A program made the position numbers and the translations under genes. DNA of 64,000 nucleotides from Streptococcus oralis (lineage in GTDB: Bacteria > Bacillota > Bacilli > Lactobacillales > Streptococcaceae), in NCBI RefSeq assembly GCF_019334565.1, contig NZ_CP079724.1:703001-767000 (forward strand). Direction: 5' to 3'. Under the pieces are notes generated by a model. It saw only the letters and a list, made by a program, of their open reading frames with translations, did not search any database and was not told where the DNA came from. The number at the start of each line of letters is the position of its first letter. The first letter of the stretch is position 1. Of the stretch, positions 1 to 9,361 are shown in pieces.

Positions 1-164
1 TGACCTTTGGTGGGCATGTGATGGACTTTGTTATCAAAGAAGGAATGATTGAGGTTGGGGCAGTCGACCAGTTGGACCAACGCTTTCCAGTCCAAGATCG
101 CCAGTATTTATTTGCCAAATTTAACGTTGACGAGATGAAGAAAGATATTGATAAGTCGGAATAG
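1..164 (+). CDS. budA: Acetolactate decarboxylase, C-terminal end (partial)
   Basis: Only the last 53 codons are inside the window, in the frame whose first complete codon is at position 3 and which stops with TAG at 162-164. The residues include GGHVMDFVI and DQLDQRFPV, which match the C-terminal part of alpha-acetolactate decarboxylase as I remember it. That enzyme converts acetolactate to acetoin in the cytoplasm. In pneumococcus this gene is the neighbour of the YhfC-type gene and murB, which supports the call. The gene runs off the left edge, so its catalytic metal ligands cannot be checked. Confidence 0.75.
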   Translation, partial: TFGGHVMDFVIKEGMIEVGAVDQLDQRFPVQDRQYLFAKFNVDEMKKDIDKSE

Positions 165-173
165 GAGAAAAAG

Positions 174-926
174 ATGACAGTACATATTATCCTCACCATG
201 ATTGCTTTGGTTCTCATTCTAGTAAGTGGAACTTGGTATGCCAAAAAACGGTTTAAAATCTCTCTTGCAGTGATGGGCTTGGGGGCAATCGCATTTTTTG
301 TTTCTTCTCAAGTGTTAGAGAAGATGGTTCACCTTCTGATACTCCATCCGCAAAAAGATGGAACCATTCCGCTTATGCAGGAGCAGCCTTTCTTATACGT
401 CCTTTATGGGATCGCTATGGCAGCCCTCTTTGAGGAAACGGCTCGTCTTATCTTTTTTAAATGGTTGGAGAAAAAGAGAAAGCTAGAAGATCGAGATGCT
501 TTGGCCTATGGTTTGGGACATGGGGGCTTGGAGATGCTCTATCTCGGAATGGGAAGCTTGATCAGTCTTTTGATTCTCTTTTCACTCATCCAGTCTTCAA
601 ATACTGATGTAGCCAATCTTCTTCCAAAGTCTACACTCGAAACGGTTCAGTCTCTTTCTGTATGGCAGGTTTATTTACTAGGAGTTGAGCGTGTTCTTGC
701 CTTGGTTCTCCAAATCGGTCTTTCCATCTGGGTTTATCAAAGTATCCGTCAAAAGAAATGGATCTACCTCCTTGCTGCCTATGGTTTGCATGCCTTGTTT
801 GACTTGGCTCCAGCATTATCTCAGGTAGGATGGATTGCAAATCCGCTTCTAGTTGAGTTTATTCTTCTCGTAGAACTTTTAGTCTTTATCTGGCTGACAA
901 AATCTACATTTTGGAAAAAATCATAA
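174..926 (+). CDS. YhfC-family intramembrane glutamic protease
   Basis: The 250-residue protein is almost entirely hydrophobic, with about seven or eight membrane segments. It carries the YhfC signature: a paired glutamate in FEETAR (E87/E88), a GHGGLE block (H116, E120) and HALFD (H206, D210). These are the conserved polar residues of this relative of the CPBP/Rce1 membrane proteases. It starts 9 bases after the preceding gene, behind the purine-rich GGAGAAAAAG, so it is probably co-transcribed with the decarboxylase. The substrate is unknown. Family assignment is good; protease activity in streptococci is inferred from the family only. Confidence 0.8.
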   Translation: MTVHIILTMIALVLILVSGTWYAKKRFKISLAVMGLGAIAFFVSSQVLEKMVHLLILHPQKDGTIPLMQEQPFLYVLYGIAMAALFEETARLIFFKWLEKKRKLEDRDALAYGLGHGGLEMLYLGMGSLISLLILFSLIQSSNTDVANLLPKSTLETVQSLSVWQVYLLGVERVLALVLQIGLSIWVYQSIRQKKWIYLLAAYGLHALFDLAPALSQVGWIANPLLVEFILLVELLVFIWLTKSTFWKKS

Positions 927-949
927 AAAGAGGGGTGACCTCTTTTTTT
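925..949 (+). terminator. Intrinsic terminator after YhfC gene
   Basis: An AAAGAGG/CCTCTTT stem followed by a run of T overlaps the stop codon at 924-926. It separates the upstream pair of genes from murB. Confidence 0.75.
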
Positions 950-999
950 ATGTAAAGATAAAACAAGCTCTTTTTATGGTCGTCAAATGTCTCTAAAAA

Positions 1000-1008
1000 T
1001 GGTATAAT
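1000..1008 (+). promoter_or_regulatory. Extended -10 promoter of murB
   Basis: TGGTATAAT (TG at 1000-1001, TATAAT at 1003-1008) lies about 30 bases before the murB start. This is the extended -10 form common in streptococci. No good -35 is visible. Confidence 0.65.
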
Positions 1009-1037
1009 GGAATGAATTTTGAAAAAGGAAGAGTGAC

Positions 1038-1943
1038 ATGTCAGTAAAAGAAAAAATGCTTGAAATCCTAGAAGGAATCGATATTCGTTTTAAGGAACCC
1101 TTGAAGACCTATACCTATACCAAGGTAGGAGGTCGAGCGGATTATTTAGTTTTGCCACGCAATCGCTATGAGATGGCCCGTGTCGTCCAATTTGCCAATC
1201 AAGAGAATATTCCTTGGATGGTGCTAGGAAATGCCAGCAATATCATCGTTCGTGAAGGTGGAATCCGTGGTTTTGTTATCTTGTGTGATAAGCTTAATAA
1301 CGTTTCAGTTGATGGCTATACCATTGAAGCGGAAGCAGGAGCGAACTTGATCGAAACAACACGTATTGCCCTCCGTCATAGTTTGACTGGTTTTGAGTTT
1401 GCTTGTGGGATTCCTGGAAGCATCGGAGGAGCTGTCTTTATGAATGCGGGTGCCTATGGAGGAGAGATTGCTCATATCTTGCAGTCTTGTCAAATTTTGA
1501 CCAAGGAAGGGGAAATCGAGACCTTATCTGCCAAGGATTTGGCTTTTGGTTACCGTCATTCAGCTATTCAGGATTCTGGGGCTGTTGTTTTGTCAGCTAA
1601 ATTTGCCTTGGCTCCAGGGAATCATCAGGTTATCAAGCAAGAAATGGACCGCTTGACGCACCTACGTGAACTCAAACAACCATTAGAATACCCATCTTGT
1701 GGTTCAGTCTTTAAGCGTCCAGTTGGGCATTTTGCAGGTCAGTTGATTTCTGAGGCTGGCTTGAAAGGCTATCGAATCGGTGGTGTGGAAGTATCTGAAA
1801 AGCATGCCGGTTTTATGATCAATGTTGCTGACGGAACGGCCAAAGACTATGAAGACTTGATCCAATCTGTTATCGAAAAAGTCAAGGAACACTCAGGTGT
1901 TACCTTAGAGCGAGAAGTTCGTATCTTGGGTGAACACGAATAA
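1038..1943 (+). CDS. murB: UDP-N-acetylenolpyruvoylglucosamine reductase MurB
   Basis: This cytoplasmic flavoenzyme makes UDP-MurNAc from UDP-GlcNAc-enolpyruvate using NADPH, the second step of peptidoglycan precursor synthesis. The 301 residues show the FAD-binding segment [11 protein letters not shown] (about 28-38), LGNASNIIV (63-71), the glycine-rich [15 protein letters not shown] (about 124-138) and the C-terminal YPSCGSVFK with the probable catalytic Ser near 223. Length is normal for the Gram-positive type. The start has GGAAGAG upstream. In pneumococcus murB precedes and is linked to the pot genes; here 139 bases separate it from potA and no terminator with a U-run is visible. Confidence 0.95.
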   Translation: MSVKEKMLEILEGIDIRFKEPLKTYTYTKVGGRADYLVLPRNRYEMARVVQFANQENIPWMVLGNASNIIVREGGIRGFVILCDKLNNVSVDGYTIEAEAGANLIETTRIALRHSLTGFEFACGIPGSIGGAVFMNAGAYGGEIAHILQSCQILTKEGEIETLSAKDLAFGYRHSAIQDSGAVVLSAKFALAPGNHQVIKQEMDRLTHLRELKQPLEYPSCGSVFKRPVGHFAGQLISEAGLKGYRIGGVEVSEKHAGFMINVADGTAKDYEDLIQSVIEKVKEHSGVTLEREVRILGEHE

Positions 1944-2082
1944 CATTATTTTTACATAGCATTCAAAGATTGGGATTTTATCGCTAAATGAGGTTTAGGT
2001 CATTTTATTTCCTACGCTTGTGTCTAGCATTCTAACAAGGTCCCAATCTGTTAATTTAAGAAGAAGAAGGAATTTAGAGGAA

Positions 2083-3240
2083 TTGAAAAAACCAATTATT
2101 GAATTCAAAAACGTCTCTAAAGTTTTTGAAGACAGCAACACCAAGGTTCTCAAAGATATTAAATTTGAGTTGGAAGAAGGGAAATTCTATACCCTACTAG
2201 GTGCATCAGGTTCTGGGAAATCAACCATCTTGAATATCATTGCAGGTTTACTGGATGCAACGACAGGAGATATTTTGCTGGATGGGGTACGGATCAACGA
2301 CATCCCAACCAACAAACGTGATGTTCACACGGTCTTCCAATCTTATGCCTTGTTTCCACATATGAATGTGTTTGAAAATGTTGCCTTTCCACTCCGCTTG
2401 CGTAAAGTCGACAAGAAAGAAATCGAGCAGCGTGTAGCGGAAGTTCTCAAGATGGTTCAGCTGGAAGGTTATGAGAAACGTTCCATCCGTAAACTCTCTG
2501 GAGGACAACGTCAGCGTGTAGCCATTGCCCGTGCCATCATCAACCAACCCCGTGTGGTCTTGTTGGATGAGCCCTTGTCAGCGCTGGACTTGAAATTGCG
2601 AACAGACATGCAGTACGAACTGCGTGAACTGCAACAACGATTGGGGATTACCTTTGTCTTTGTCACTCACGATCAGGAGGAAGCTCTCGCTATGAGTGAC
2701 TGGATTTTCGTTATGAACGATGGTGAGATTGTCCAATCTGGAACACCTGTTGATATCTACGATGAGCCAATCAACCATTTTGTTGCGACCTTTATCGGTG
2801 AGTCAAATATCTTGCCAGGAACCATGATTGAAGACTACTTGGTCGAGTTTAACGGCAAACGCTTTGAAGCGGTCGATGGTGGGATGAAGCCAAATGAGCC
2901 TGTTGAGGTTGTCATTCGTCCAGAAGACTTGCGCATTACCCTTCCTGAAGAAGGAAAGCTCCAAGTTAAGGTTGATACCCAGCTTTTCCGTGGGGTTCAC
3001 TACGAGATTATTGCCTATGATGAGCTTGGAAATGAATGGATGATCCACTCGACTCGTAAGGCCATCGTTGGCGAGGAAATCGGTCTGGACTTTGAACCAG
3101 AAGATATCCACATCATGCGTCTCAACGAAACCGAAGAAGAGTTCGATGCTCGTATCGAAGAATACGTAGAAATCGAAGAGCAAGAAGCAGGTCTGATTAA
3201 CGCGATCGAGGAGGAAAGAGATGAAGAAAACAACCTCTAA
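2083..3240 (+). CDS. potA: Spermidine/putrescine ABC transporter ATPase PotA
   Basis: PotA powers polyamine uptake. Starting from TTG at 2083 gives 385 residues beginning [12 protein letters not shown], the length I know for pneumococcal PotA. An in-frame GTG at 2020 would add 21 residues rich in Ser and Arg that do not look like the family. AGAAGG at 2065-2070 and TTAGAGGAA just before the TTG could act as ribosome-binding site. Motifs: Walker [10 protein letters not shown] (about 40-48), [14 protein letters not shown], Walker [14 protein letters not shown]-loop [10 protein letters not shown], and a C-terminal TOBE region. The 3' end overlaps potB by 20 bases, so translation is probably coupled. 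Confidence 0.93.
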   Translation: MKKPIIEFKNVSKVFEDSNTKVLKDIKFELEEGKFYTLLGASGSGKSTILNIIAGLLDATTGDILLDGVRINDIPTNKRDVHTVFQSYALFPHMNVFENVAFPLRLRKVDKKEIEQRVAEVLKMVQLEGYEKRSIRKLSGGQRQRVAIARAIINQPRVVLLDEPLSALDLKLRTDMQYELRELQQRLGITFVFVTHDQEEALAMSDWIFVMNDGEIVQSGTPVDIYDEPINHFVATFIGESNILPGTMIEDYLVEFNGKRFEAVDGGMKPNEPVEVVIRPEDLRITLPEEGKLQVKVDTQLFRGVHYEIIAYDELGNEWMIHSTRKAIVGEEIGLDFEPEDIHIMRLNETEEEFDARIEEYVEIEEQEAGLINAIEEERDEENNL

Positions 3241-4027
3241 ACTCTTTGTAGTGCCCTACATGCTTTGGATTGCCCTCTTTGTTCTCGCACCCTTGGTCTT
3301 GATTTTCAGTCAATCCTTTTTCAACATTGAAGGGCAGTTTAGTTTAGAAAACTATAAATCCTACTTTGCGTCACAAAACTTGACCTATCTTAAAATGAGC
3401 TTCAACTCTGTGCTCTATGCTGGGATTGTAACCCTAGTGACACTTCTTATCAGCTATCCAACAGCCCTCTTTTTGACCCGTCTCAAGCACCGTCAACTCT
3501 GGCTCATGCTGATTATCCTGCCAACATGGATTAACCTGCTCCTCAAGGCCTATGCCTTTATCGGGATTTTTGGTCAAAATGGCTCTATTAACCAATTTTT
3601 GGAATTCATCGGAATCGGTTCGCAGCAGTTGCTCTTTACGGATTTCTCCTTTATCTTTGTTGCAAGCTACATTGAGCTTCCCTTTATGATTTTGCCGATT
3701 TTCAATGTCTTGGACGATATGGACAACAATCTTATCAATGCCAGCTACGACCTCGGTGCGACCAAGTGGGAAACCTTCCGCCATGTTATCTTTCCTCTAT
3801 CTATGAACGGGGTGAGAAGTGGGGTTCAGTCCGTCTTTATTCCCAGCTTGAGTCTCTTCATGCTGACACGTTTGATTGGGGGTAACCGTGTTATCACGCT
3901 GGGAACGGCTATTGAGCAGAACTTCCTGACCAATGACAACTACGGTATGGGTTCAACCATTGGTGTGATCCTCATCCTAACCATGTTCATCACCATGTGG
4001 GTGACCAAGGAAAGGAGAGAACGATGA
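3221..4027 (+). CDS. potB: Spermidine/putrescine ABC transporter permease PotB
   Basis: This 268-residue membrane permease has six predicted segments. The cytoplasmic coupling loop [20 protein letters not shown] is the EAA motif that contacts the PotA ATPase. It begins inside the end of potA behind GAGGAAAGAG and ends in an ATGA overlap with potC (3' end 4027, potC start 4024). Together with PotC it should form the membrane channel for polyamines delivered by PotD. Length and sequence agree with the pneumococcal protein. Confidence 0.93.
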   Translation: MKKTTSKLFVVPYMLWIALFVLAPLVLIFSQSFFNIEGQFSLENYKSYFASQNLTYLKMSFNSVLYAGIVTLVTLLISYPTALFLTRLKHRQLWLMLIILPTWINLLLKAYAFIGIFGQNGSINQFLEFIGIGSQQLLFTDFSFIFVASYIELPFMILPIFNVLDDMDNNLINASYDLGATKWETFRHVIFPLSMNGVRSGVQSVFIPSLSLFMLTRLIGGNRVITLGTAIEQNFLTNDNYGMGSTIGVILILTMFITMWVTKERRER

Positions 4028-4797
4028 AAAAATTTGCCAATCTCTACCTAGCCTTTGTCTTTATCATCCTTTATTTGCCGATTTTTTACCTGATTGGTTA
4101 CGCCTTTAACGCAGGCGATGATATGAACAGCTTTACTGGTTTTAGCTTGAGCCATTTTCAAACCATGTTTGGTGATGGTCGTCTCATGTTGATCCTCACT
4201 CAAACCTTTTTCTTGGCCTTTCTATCAGCCTTGATTGCAACCATTATTGGGACTTTTGGTGCCATTTATATCTATCAGTCTCGTAAGAAATACCAAGAGA
4301 CCTTTCTATCTCTTAATAATATTTTGATGGTTGCGCCTGACGTTATGATTGGTGCCAGCTTCTTGATTCTCTTTACCCAGCTTAAGTTTTCACTTGGCTT
4401 TTTGACGGTTCTATCTAGTCACGTGGCATTCTCCATCCCAATCGTGGTCTTGATGGTCTTGCCACGTCTCAAGGAGATGAATGATGACATGATTCATGCA
4501 GCCTATGACTTGGGAGCCAGCCAGTTTCAGATGTTCAAGGAAATCATGCTTCCGTACCTGACTCCGTCTATCATTGCAGGTTATTTCATGGCCTTCACCT
4601 ATTCGCTGGATGATTTTGCCGTGACCTTCTTTGTCACAGGGAATGGCTTTTCGACCCTCTCGGTTGAGATCTACTCTCGTGCTCGTAAGGGGATTTCGCT
4701 AGAAATCAATGCCCTCTCTGCCCTGGTCTTTCTCTTTAGTATTATCCTAGTTGTTGGCTATTACTTTATCTCACGTGAGAAGGAGGAGCAAGCATGA
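4024..4797 (+). CDS. potC: Spermidine/putrescine ABC transporter permease PotC
   Basis: This is the second permease subunit of the polyamine importer, with six membrane segments. Its EAA coupling loop is HAAYDLGASQFQMFKEIMLP. The ATG at 4024 is preceded by GGAAAGGAGAGAACG and overlaps the potB stop as ATGA. An in-frame ATG at 3997 is inside potB and has no comparable site, so I chose 4024, giving 257 residues. The last bases overlap the potD start (ATGA at 4794). The four pot genes are tightly packed and clearly one transcription unit. Confidence 0.92.
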   Translation: MKKFANLYLAFVFIILYLPIFYLIGYAFNAGDDMNSFTGFSLSHFQTMFGDGRLMLILTQTFFLAFLSALIATIIGTFGAIYIYQSRKKYQETFLSLNNILMVAPDVMIGASFLILFTQLKFSLGFLTVLSSHVAFSIPIVVLMVLPRLKEMNDDMIHAAYDLGASQFQMFKEIMLPYLTPSIIAGYFMAFTYSLDDFAVTFFVTGNGFSTLSVEIYSRARKGISLEINALSALVFLFSIILVVGYYFISREKEEQA

Positions 4798-5843
4798 AAA
4801 AACTCTATTCATTTTTAGCAGGAATTGTATCGATTATCCTTGTCTTGTGGGGGATTGCGACTCATCTAGATAGTAAAATCAATAGCCGAGACAGTCAGAA
4901 ATTGGTTATCTACAACTGGGGGGACTATATCGATCCAGAACTCTTGGAGAAATTCACCGAAGAAACAGGAATCCAAGTACAGTACGAGACCTTTGATTCT
5001 AACGAAGCCATGTATACCAAGATCAAGCAGGGTGGAACAACCTATGATATTGCCATCCCAAGTGAATACATGATCAACAAGATGAAGGACGAAGACCTCT
5101 TAGTTCCGCTTGATTATTCAAAAATTGAAGGAATCGAAAATATCGGACCTGAGTTCCTCAACCAGTCTTTTGACCCGGGCAACAAATTCTCCATCCCATA
5201 CTTCTGGGGGACCTTGGGAATTGTTTACAATGAAACCATGATAGATGAGGCGCCCGAGCATTGGGATGACCTCTGGAAACCAGAATACAAGGATTCCATT
5301 ATGCTCTTTGATGGGGCGCGTGAGGTACTGGGACTCGGGCTTAACTCACTTGGTTACAGTCTCAACTCCAAGGATCCTCAGCAGTTGGAAGAGACAGTGG
5401 ATAAGCTCTACAAATTGACTCCAAATATCAAGGCCATTGTGGCAGACGAGATGAAGGGTTACATGATTCAGAATAATGCTGCTATTGGTGTGACCTTTTC
5501 CGGGGAGGCCAGCCAGATGTTGGAGAAAAATCCTAACCTCAAGTATGTCGTTCCGACTGAGGCCAGCAATCTCTGGTTTGATAACATGGTCATTCCAAAA
5601 ACTGTGAAAAACCAGGATGCTGCCTATGCCTTTATCAATTTTATGTTGAAACCCGAAAATGCTCTGAAAAATGCTGAGTATGTGGGCTACTCAACACCAA
5701 ACCTGCCAGCCAAGGAAATGCTCCCAGAGGAGACTCGTGAGGACAAATCCTTCTATCCAGACGCTGATACCATGAAACAACTAGAAGTTTATGAAAAGTT
5801 TGACCATAAATGGACAGGAAAATACAGCGACCTCTTCCTATAA
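4794..5843 (+). CDS. potD: Polyamine-binding protein PotD
   Basis: This is the extracellular substrate-binding protein of the polyamine importer. The 349 residues begin with a Lys-containing hydrophobic segment (about 1-23) with no clear lipobox cysteine, so it may be anchored by an uncleaved N-terminal helix. The mature part starts KLVIYNWGDYIDPEL, typical of PotD/PotF, and contains the family blocks PYFWGTLGIVYNE and AYAFINFML. The aromatic residues around YNWGDY and FWGT are the expected polyamine-contact area. In pneumococcus PotD is a known surface antigen. The ATGA start overlap with potC makes coupled translation likely. Confidence 0.93.
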   Translation: MKKLYSFLAGIVSIILVLWGIATHLDSKINSRDSQKLVIYNWGDYIDPELLEKFTEETGIQVQYETFDSNEAMYTKIKQGGTTYDIAIPSEYMINKMKDEDLLVPLDYSKIEGIENIGPEFLNQSFDPGNKFSIPYFWGTLGIVYNETMIDEAPEHWDDLWKPEYKDSIMLFDGAREVLGLGLNSLGYSLNSKDPQQLEETVDKLYKLTPNIKAIVADEMKGYMIQNNAAIGVTFSGEASQMLEKNPNLKYVVPTEASNLWFDNMVIPKTVKNQDAAYAFINFMLKPENALKNAEYVGYSTPNLPAKEMLPEETREDKSFYPDADTMKQLEVYEKFDHKWTGKYSDLFL

Positions 5844-5893
5844 TTTAAAATGTATCGGAAGTAGGAGATATGCTTTCTTGTCAGCTTTCCTAG

Positions 5894-5922
5894 TTGACGC
5901 AGAACCCAAAAAACGATATAAT
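5894..5922 (+). promoter_or_regulatory. Promoter of the alanyl T-box transcript
   Basis: TTGACG at 5894-5899 and TATAAT at 5917-5922 are separated by exactly 17 bases, close to the housekeeping consensus. Transcription would begin about 5929, just before the T-box stem I. Confidence 0.85.
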
Positions 5923-5929
5923 AAGAAAG

Positions 5930-6105
5930 TTGAGAATTGATTTTCAGTTGTCTTAGTCCAGAGAAATGGCGGTGCTGCGAGCCATCTAAGCTAGGAAATC
6001 ATGCTACTCAATCAGACAATTGCATAAGAATAAGAGAATGACAAGTTCATTGAATGAAGGTGGTACCGCGGTTTTTCGCCCTTCGTGATATGGACTTGTC
6101 TTTTG
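5930..6105 (+). promoter_or_regulatory. T-box riboswitch leader (tRNA-Ala)
   Basis: The leader has an AGAGAA element near the top of stem I, a closed ATGGC/GCCAT stem, and the T-box core GGTGGTACCGCG (6059-6070) that pairs with the uncharged tRNA acceptor end. The alternative terminator is GACAAGT (6040-6046) with ACTTGTC (6094-6100) followed by TTTTGATTTTT. A GCT triplet followed by A (6003-6005) on the 3' side of stem I is a plausible alanine specifier; another GCT lies just upstream in GCTAGG. Low charged tRNA-Ala should allow read-through into the LURP-one-like gene and alaS. Confidence 0.92.
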
Positions 6106-6121
6106 ATTTTTGGAGGTGTTT

Positions 6122-6607
6122 ATGAAGACATTTCTTGTCAAACAAAAGTTTCGTCTTGGAGGCGAACGCTTCGATATCAAGGATGATAGAGGAGTAGTGA
6201 ACTATCAGGTGGAGGGATCATTTTTCCAAATTCCTAAGACCTTTACCATCTATGACGCCTATGGTGAGCAAGTCAGTGAGATTAGTAAAGAATTTTTCAC
6301 TTTGCTTCCTCGCTTTACTATCCAGTTACGAAACGGTTCCAATTTCGTCATTCGCAAGAAGTTGACCTTCTGGCGAGATAAGTATGAGTTTGACAATCTA
6401 GGGCTTCGTATCGAGGGCAATATCTGGGATTTGAATTTCAAATTGCTGGATGACCGCGACCAAGTGATTGCCGAGATTCGGAAAGAAATTTTCCATTTGA
6501 CCTCAACCTACACCGTAACCGTCTATGAAGACTCGTATGCAGATTTGGTCATTTCCCTTTGTGTCGCGATTGACTATGTGGAGATGCTGGAAAGCCAATC
6601 AAATTAA
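6122..6607 (+). CDS. LURP-one-related family protein (YxjI-like)
   Basis: This 161-residue protein starts at the ATG that follows TGGAGGTGTTT by the right spacing; a TTG at 6110 is inside that ribosome-binding site and was rejected. The sequence has the tubby-like beta-rich pattern of LURP-one/YxjI proteins, for example KQKFRLGGERFDIKDDRG at the N terminus followed by repeated short strands. No catalytic residues or membrane segments are evident. It sits between the alanine T-box and alaS, 21 bases from alaS and with no terminator between them, so it should be induced with alaS under alanine starvation. Its role in that response is unknown. Confidence 0.75.
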   Translation: MKTFLVKQKFRLGGERFDIKDDRGVVNYQVEGSFFQIPKTFTIYDAYGEQVSEISKEFFTLLPRFTIQLRNGSNFVIRKKLTFWRDKYEFDNLGLRIEGNIWDLNFKLLDDRDQVIAEIRKEIFHLTSTYTVTVYEDSYADLVISLCVAIDYVEMLESQSN

Positions 6608-6628
6608 ACAAGTAAATAAGGAGATATT

Positions 6629-9247
6629 ATGAAACAACTATCTAGTGCTCAAGTTCGCCAAATGTGGCTAGATTTCTGGGCAAGCAAAGGTCACTCTGTA
6701 GAACCATCAGTGAGCTTGGTTCCAGTAAACGATCCAACTCTTTTGTGGATCAACTCTGGGGTAGCAACCCTTAAGAAATATTTTGACGGAACCATCATTC
6801 CTGAAAATCCACGTATTACCAATGCGCAAAAAGCCATCCGTACCAACGACATCGAAAACGTAGGGAAGACTGCGCGTCACCATACCATGTTTGAAATGTT
6901 GGGGAACTTCTCTATCGGGGATTACTTCCGTGACGAAGCCATCACTTGGGCTTACGAGCTTTTGACAAGCCCAGAATGGTTTGATTTCCCAGCTGAAAAA
7001 CTTTATATGACCTACTATCCTGAAGATAAGGATTCTTACAACCGCTGGATTGAAGTAGGAGTGGATCCAAGCCACTTGATTCCAATTGAGGACAACTTCT
7101 GGGAAATCGGTGCGGGACCTTCTGGACCTGATACTGAGATCTTCTTTGACCGTGGAGAAGCATTTGACCCAGAAAATATAGGTATTCGCCTTCTTGCAGA
7201 AGATATCGAAAACGACCGTTACATCGAAATCTGGAACATCGTTTTGTCACAATTTAACGCAGACCCTGCTGTACCTCGTAGTGAGTACAAGGAATTGCCA
7301 CACAAGAATATTGATACGGGCGCTGGTTTGGAGCGTTTGGTGGCAGTTATCCAAGGGGCTAAGACAAACTTTGAAACTGACCTCTTCATGCCAATCATTC
7401 GTGAAGTTGAGAAATTGTCTGGTAAGGTCTACGACCAAGATGGCGACAACATGAGCTTCAAGGTCATCGCTGACCACATCCGTTCCCTTTCATTTGCCAT
7501 CGGTGATGGTGCTCTTCCAGGAAATGAAGGTCGTGGTTATGTCCTTCGTCGTCTACTCCGTCGTGCTTCTATGCACGGTCAAAAATTGGGCATCAACGAG
7601 CCTTTCCTTTACAAACTCGTTCCAACTGTTGGAAAAATCATGGAAAGCTACTACCCAGAAGTGCTTGAAAAGCGGGACTTTATCGAAAAAATCGTTAAGA
7701 GCGAAGAAGAGTCATTTGCTCGTACCCTTCACTCAGGTCAACACTTTGCAGAAACCATTGTATCTGACTTGAAAGCGAAAGGACAAAGCGTTATCGCTGG
7801 TTCAGATGTCTTCAAACTCTACGATACATATGGATTCCCAGTTGAATTGACAGCAGAAATCGCTGAAGAAGCTGGCATGACGGTAGACCGTGAAGGTTTT
7901 GAAGCAGCCATGAAAGAACAGCAAGAGCGTGCGCGTGCGTCAGCTGTCAAAGGTGGCTCTATGGGCATGCAAAATGAGACCCTTCAAAACATCACAGTGG
8001 AAAGTGTCTTTAACTACAATGCCAGCCAATTGCCTTCTAAATTGGTAGCTATCGTAGCGGATAATGCAGAAGTAGAAGCTGTTTCTGAAGGAACTGCCTC
8101 TCTCATCTTTGCGGAAACACCATTCTACGCTGAAATGGGTGGACAAGTAGCTGACCACGGTCAAATCTTGGATGCTGCTGGAAACATCGTAGCTACAGTG
8201 ACAGATGTTCAAAAAGCACCAAATGGCCAAGCTCTTCATACTGTTGAAGTCCATGCTCCACTTACTTTGAATGCAGAATACACTTTGGCAATTGATACGG
8301 ATCGTCGTCTTCGTGTCATGAAGAACCACACAGCGACTCACTTGCTCCATGCCGCTCTTCACAATATCCTTGGTAGCCACGCAACTCAAGCAGGATCTCT
8401 TAATGAAGTAGAATTCCTTCGCTTTGACTTTACCCACTTCCAAGCAGTTACGGCTGAAGAATTGCGTGCCATTGAACAGCAAGTCAACGAGAAAATCTGG
8501 GAAGCAATTGCAGTTAAGACTGTTGAGACAGATATTGACACAGCTAAGGAAATGGGAGCTATGGCCCTCTTTGGTGAGAAGTATGGCAAGGAAGTCCGTG
8601 TTGTGACTATCGGTGACTACTCTGTGGAACTCTGTGGTGGTACCCACGTTGGCAACACTTCTGAAATTGGCCTCTTCAAGATTGTCAAAGAAGAAGGGAT
8701 TGGTTCAGGAACTCGTCGTATCTTGGCAGTGACTGGTAAAGAAGCCTTTGAAGCCTACCGTGAACAAGAAGACGCTCTTAAAGCTGTTGCATCAACTCTT
8801 AAAGCACCTCAACTCAAGGAAGTACCTCACAAGGTTGAAGGCCTTCAAGAGCAACTCCGTCAATTGCAAAAAGAAAATGCAGAATTGAAGGAAAAAGCAG
8901 CAGCTGCAGCGGCAGGTGATGTCTTTAAGGATGTGAAGGAAGTCAACGGACACCGTTACATTGCAAGCCAAGTTTCTGTATCAGATGCAAGTGCCCTTCG
9001 TACCTTTGCGGATAACTGGAAACAAAAAGACTACTCTGATGTGCTTGTCCTAGTTGCCGCTATTGGTTACAAGGTCAATGTCCTCGTAGCAAGCAAGACT
9101 AAAGATGTACACGCAGGAAACTTGGTTAAAGAATTGGCTCCAATCGTCGATGGACGTGGTGGTGGTAAACCAGACATGGCTATGGCAGGAGGAAGCAACC
9201 AAGCTAAGATCCAGGAATTGCTGGATGCCGTAGCAGGTAAATTGTAA
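6629..9247 (+). CDS. alaS: Alanyl-tRNA synthetase
   Basis: The 872-residue class II synthetase charges tRNA-Ala. The catalytic core carries [19 protein letters not shown] (motif 2 region), the editing domain has the zinc-binding HTATHLLH and the CGGTHV pair, and the C-Ala domain with its glycine-rich [15 protein letters not shown] is complete at the C terminus. The start has AAGGAGATATT upstream. It is controlled by the T-box leader at 5930. The last about 60 codons are present a second time at 11403-11585, beyond an inserted islet. The copy attached to this gene gives a normal full-length product, so the enzyme should be functional. Confidence 0.97.
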   Translation: MKQLSSAQVRQMWLDFWASKGHSVEPSVSLVPVNDPTLLWINSGVATLKKYFDGTIIPENPRITNAQKAIRTNDIENVGKTARHHTMFEMLGNFSIGDYFRDEAITWAYELLTSPEWFDFPAEKLYMTYYPEDKDSYNRWIEVGVDPSHLIPIEDNFWEIGAGPSGPDTEIFFDRGEAFDPENIGIRLLAEDIENDRYIEIWNIVLSQFNADPAVPRSEYKELPHKNIDTGAGLERLVAVIQGAKTNFETDLFMPIIREVEKLSGKVYDQDGDNMSFKVIADHIRSLSFAIGDGALPGNEGRGYVLRRLLRRASMHGQKLGINEPFLYKLVPTVGKIMESYYPEVLEKRDFIEKIVKSEEESFARTLHSGQHFAETIVSDLKAKGQSVIAGSDVFKLYDTYGFPVELTAEIAEEAGMTVDREGFEAAMKEQQERARASAVKGGSMGMQNETLQNITVESVFNYNASQLPSKLVAIVADNAEVEAVSEGTASLIFAETPFYAEMGGQVADHGQILDAAGNIVATVTDVQKAPNGQALHTVEVHAPLTLNAEYTLAIDTDRRLRVMKNHTATHLLHAALHNILGSHATQAGSLNEVEFLRFDFTHFQAVTAEELRAIEQQVNEKIWEAIAVKTVETDIDTAKEMGAMALFGEKYGKEVRVVTIGDYSVELCGGTHVGNTSEIGLFKIVKEEGIGSGTRRILAVTGKEAFEAYREQEDALKAVASTLKAPQLKEVPHKVEGLQEQLRQLQKENAELKEKAAAAAAGDVFKDVKEVNGHRYIASQVSVSDASALRTFADNWKQKDYSDVLVLVAAIGYKVNVLVASKTKDVHAGNLVKELAPIVDGRGGGKPDMAMAGGSNQAKIQELLDAVAGKL

Positions 9248-9327
9248 TTAAGAAATTGGAAATTGAAGTCAATTAACTCCTATTTTTGAACATAAGTTTA
9301 AGTGAGTTAATTACCATACTTTAAAGA

Positions 9328-9351
9328 TTTCTATATAACCTTCTATAGAAA
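9328..9351 (+). promoter_or_regulatory. Palindrome covering the ribosome-binding site of the ATPase gene
   Basis: TTTCTATA (9328-9335) and TATAGAAA (9344-9351) form a perfect 8-base inverted repeat with an 8-base spacer. The right arm runs into the ribosome-binding site AAAGGGG, about 6 bases before the ATG at 9362. It could be a protein operator or an RNA hairpin that hides the ribosome site. A second inverted repeat, AATTAACTC/GAGTTAATT (9271-9279, 9304-9312), lies upstream without a T-run. Confidence 0.45.
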
Positions 9352-9361
9352 GGGGTTTACA

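Noticed and set aside
2020-2082. GTG start that would extend PotA by 21 residues
   Set aside because: The extra residues are not typical of PotA; the TTG start gives the known 385-residue length.
7940-8647. A 235-codon minus-strand frame inside alaS
   Set aside because: Antisense shadow of a conserved core gene with no start signals of its own.
9271-9312. Inverted repeat after alaS as an intrinsic terminator
   Set aside because: The 9-bp arms pair well but are A+T-rich with a long loop and no T-run; listed only as a possible regulatory feature.
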